6,957 nt of DNA from Ruminococcus sp. UBA7013. Its GTDB lineage: Bacteria > Bacillota > Clostridia > Oscillospirales > Ruminococcaceae. Numbering within the stretch: position 1 is the stretch's first letter; every line of letters begins with the position of its first letter. The DNA lies in contig DJXD01000094.1 in NCBI GenBank assembly GCA_002449585.1, positions 1 through 6,957 of the forward strand. The letters are read 5' to 3'. The position numbers and the translations under genes are program-made. Shown here piece by piece: positions 5,330 to 6,957 of the stretch. Under the pieces are notes generated by a model. The model made no database searches and was not told the origin of the DNA. It worked only from the letters and a program-made list of their open reading frames with translations.

Positions 5330-5780
5330 AAGCCCACAGAGGGCATTCTGAGCCAAATGAGAGGGGTATTGGGTTGACGATAATTTTAGCATCTCCATAG
5401 AAGCCCCTGAGAGCCGTTTTAAGAGGGTTTCTGCAAAGGGGTATAAGTTTGTGTTTGAGTATCATCAAAGCCCACAGAAAGCATTCTGGTGCAAATGAGA
5501 GGACATCAAGCTGATGATAATTTTTAGCATCGCCATAGAAGTCTCTGAGAGCCGTTTTAAGAGGGGGTTCTGCAAAGGGGTATAAGTGCTTGGATGCCGT
5601 TAAAGCCCACAGAGGCTTTCTGATGCAAATGAGAGGGGTATCAGACTGATGATAATTTCAGCATCGCTGTAGAATCCCCTGAGAGGCGTTTTAAGAGGGG
5701 GTTTTGCAAAGGGGTATAAGTAGAGTAGTAGCGTCAAAGCCCACAGAGGGCTTTCTGGGGCAAATGAGAGTGGCATCAAT
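5330..5780. repeat. Tandem array of 3.3 copies of a ~135-bp structured repeat
   Basis: Copies begin with AAGCCCACAGA at 5330, 5468, 5603 and 5737, giving units of 138, 135 and 134 bp plus a 44-bp partial copy. Conserved blocks include CAAATGAGAG, a GATGATAATTTTAGCATC-like hairpin, and GTTTTAAGAGGG followed by GCAAAGGGGTATAAG. After GTATAAG each full unit carries a 16-20 bp segment that differs completely between copies (5448-5467, 5587-5602, 5721-5736). The opening block folds: AAAGCCC/GGGCTTT in the last copy (5736-5754) and AAAGCC/GGCTTT in the third. Single-base indels between copies break every reading frame, so it is not coding. I do not recognise the repeat family. Confidence 0.9.
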
Positions 5781-5784
5781 GAAT

Positions 5785-5817
5785 AAAAGAAAAAGCACCT
5801 GCCGGAGCAAGTGCTTT
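5785..5817 (-). terminator. Intrinsic terminator of the AAA-ATPase-like gene
   Basis: An 11-bp stem with one wobble pair (5792-5802 with 5807-5817) closes a 4-nt loop. On the minus strand it is followed by TTTTTCTTTT. It lies about 14 bp after the stop codon at 5831. It separates the ATPase-like gene from the repeat array, which is therefore probably not transcribed from that gene. Confidence 0.92.
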
Positions 5818-5830
5818 CTGATGAAACAGT

Positions 5831-6957
5831 TTATTCTTTCACTTTCCAGTCAGCCAGTTCCCGATTTTCAGAGCTGAATGATACACCAATCTTGTAAAGT
5901 TTTCTGTGGTCTGCCGCAAACGGAAATGCATAGTTTTTGTCTTCTATCTGCTGCAAAGCCTTGTCAGCAGATTCATCACGCTTGAACTCAAACAAATAAA
6001 TAAACTTTGCTGTTTCCACCTTGCAGTCAATGCGCCCCTCAGCCGTGTGCATTTCGCAGAGCGCAAATTTTCCGAGCAGTGTGAACACCAGATAGATGAC
6101 CGTCTGAAAGTAATGTTCAAAAACTGCTCCGGACGGAGAATAGGAAATGCCCGCAAATAACGCTGTCAGAACTTTTCTTATATTTTCAAGTTCGCCATGT
6201 TCAACATATCTGCGAAGTGTGAAAATATCTGTTCCAAAACCAGCATTGCAGTCCGGAATATATTCAGTCATCAGGCTTTCAAGAAAGCCATATTCTACTT
6301 CCTTGTTTGGAAATGCCAGTGTGTATTCCTGACTGACAGAATCATATTCTTTGATTGTCAGATAGCCGGTCTGGTATAAAAGCGGAATCGGATTCGGATT
6401 TTCGGCACTGTAATCTTTCAGCATACTTGCGTTTGCATACAGCGTTCCATCTGAGAATTTAGACACTTCAAATGCCATTGTTTTCAACTGCTTTACAAGA
6501 AATGTCGGAGTGCCTGTTTCAAACCAGTATGCACCAAATTCCTTGTCACAAAAAGCATTCAGCAAACTGTATGGATTATAAATTTCCACACCATCCTGAT
6601 GAAAACGATATCCATCATATTGTTTTTTTAACATTTGCAGGCATTTATTTTCATCAAGTTTACGTTTCTCAGACATCGCCTTAATTTCAGGTATAAAATA
6701 TTTTCGCAGCTCCTGTTCAGTAATTCCACAAATTCCAGAAAAATCTTCATTCAGTGAAATATCTTTAAGCTGATTCAGGTCACTGAAAATACTGACTTTA
6801 TGAAATTTTGTCACACCTGTGATGAACACAAAACGAATATAGTCATCACAACTTTTCAGATTACTGAAAAATCCCTTGAATACTGCCTTGTTATGTTCCT
6901 GTAATTCCGGATTGTCAATCAGGTCAAGCAGTGGCTTGTCATATTCATCCACCAGAA
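5831..6957 (-). CDS. AAA-ATPase-like / PD-(D/E)XK nuclease-like protein, C-terminal part; 5' end outside the window
   Basis: The visible 374 codons begin inside the ATPase domain with LVDEYDKPL, a Walker B motif, so the P-loop and true start lie beyond 6957. The GTG at 6952 is internal and is not a start. Counting from it as residue 1, the sensor region is FITGVTKFHKVSIFSDL (43-59), followed by DGYRF and NPYSLLNAF, typical of AAA-ATPase_like (PF09820, DUF1703). The C-terminal part from about 275 is a PDDEXK_9-type nuclease fold with GRID (306-309) and FEFK (321-324), so D309, E322 and K324 form the expected acidic-lysine triad. These proteins are abundant in gut anaerobes, often in many copies. 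Their role is not established, though defence or mobile-element association is suspected. The frame is intact. Confidence 0.88.
   Translation of the reverse strand, partial: LVDEYDKPLLDLIDNPELQEHNKAVFKGFFSNLKSCDDYIRFVFITGVTKFHKVSIFSDLNQLKDISLNEDFSGICGITEQELRKYFIPEIKAMSEKRKLDENKCLQMLKKQYDGYRFHQDGVEIYNPYSLLNAFCDKEFGAYWFETGTPTFLVKQLKTMAFEVSKFSDGTLYANASMLKDYSAENPNPIPLLYQTGYLTIKEYDSVSQEYTLAFPNKEVEYGFLESLMTEYIPDCNAGFGTDIFTLRRYVEHGELENIRKVLTALFAGISYSPSGAVFEHYFQTVIYLVFTLLGKFALCEMHTAEGRIDCKVETAKFIYLFEFKRDESADKALQQIEDKNYAFPFAADHRKLYKIGVSFSSENRELADWKVKE

Noticed and set aside
5268..5468. Minus-strand frame of 66 codons in the repeat region
   Set aside because: It lies within the first tandem repeat unit. 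The same frame is broken in the next units by single-base indels, and it has no Shine-Dalgarno site.
5831..6952. GTG at 6952 as the start of the ATPase-like gene
   Set aside because: The frame is open to the window edge, and this codon is the valine of the Walker B motif LVDEYD, so the gene must start outside the window.

Overview
The window looks like accessory chromosome of a low-GC Gram-positive gut bacterium. Ruminococcus or a related Oscillospiraceae member is my best guess. The reasons are consensus Shine-Dalgarno sites (AAAGGAG), near-perfect sigma-A promoters with TGn extensions, AT-rich intergenic DNA, and gene families common in that group (DUF1703-type AAA ATPase/PD-(D/E)XK proteins and YAWF-type surface proteins). 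The genus is inferred, not proven. Every gene I can support lies on the minus strand, so transcription runs from high to low coordinates.

Read in transcription order: (1) 5831-6957, the 3' part of an AAA-ATPase-like/PD-(D/E)XK protein gene, closed by a strong intrinsic terminator at 5785-5817. (2) 5034-5830, about 800 bp without a gene, holding 3.3 tandem copies of a roughly 135-bp repeat (5330-5780), an inverted repeat (5230-5275), a near-consensus promoter (5166-5194) and an untranslated leader with two direct half-sites. (3) 3741-5033, a surface-type protein whose reading frame begins at the mature YAWF end and has no signal peptide upstream, followed by a terminator (3663-3701). (4) 2572-3564, a toxin-antitoxin operon with promoter and candidate operator: a RelB/DinJ-like antitoxin, a nine-codon remnant of a PIN toxin start, a second antitoxin, an intact PIN toxin, and a terminator. 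The two antitoxins have different N-terminal parts but nearly identical C-terminal tails. (5) 2199-2571, no gene, but a strongly folded segment ending in a hairpin plus TCAA that resembles the right end of an IS200/IS605 element. (6) 1615-2198, a two-gene module of small antitoxin and Doc/Fic death-on-curing toxin. (7) 1-1334, the N-terminal 444 residues of an MmeI-like single-chain restriction-modification enzyme with its own promoter.

Together this reads as a small defence/stability island: a restriction-modification enzyme, two toxin-antitoxin modules, transposon debris and an ATPase-nuclease fusion. The points most worth a second look are the tail-sharing antitoxin pair with its toxin relic, the surface gene that has a strong promoter but no secretion signal, and the tandem repeat array beside it.
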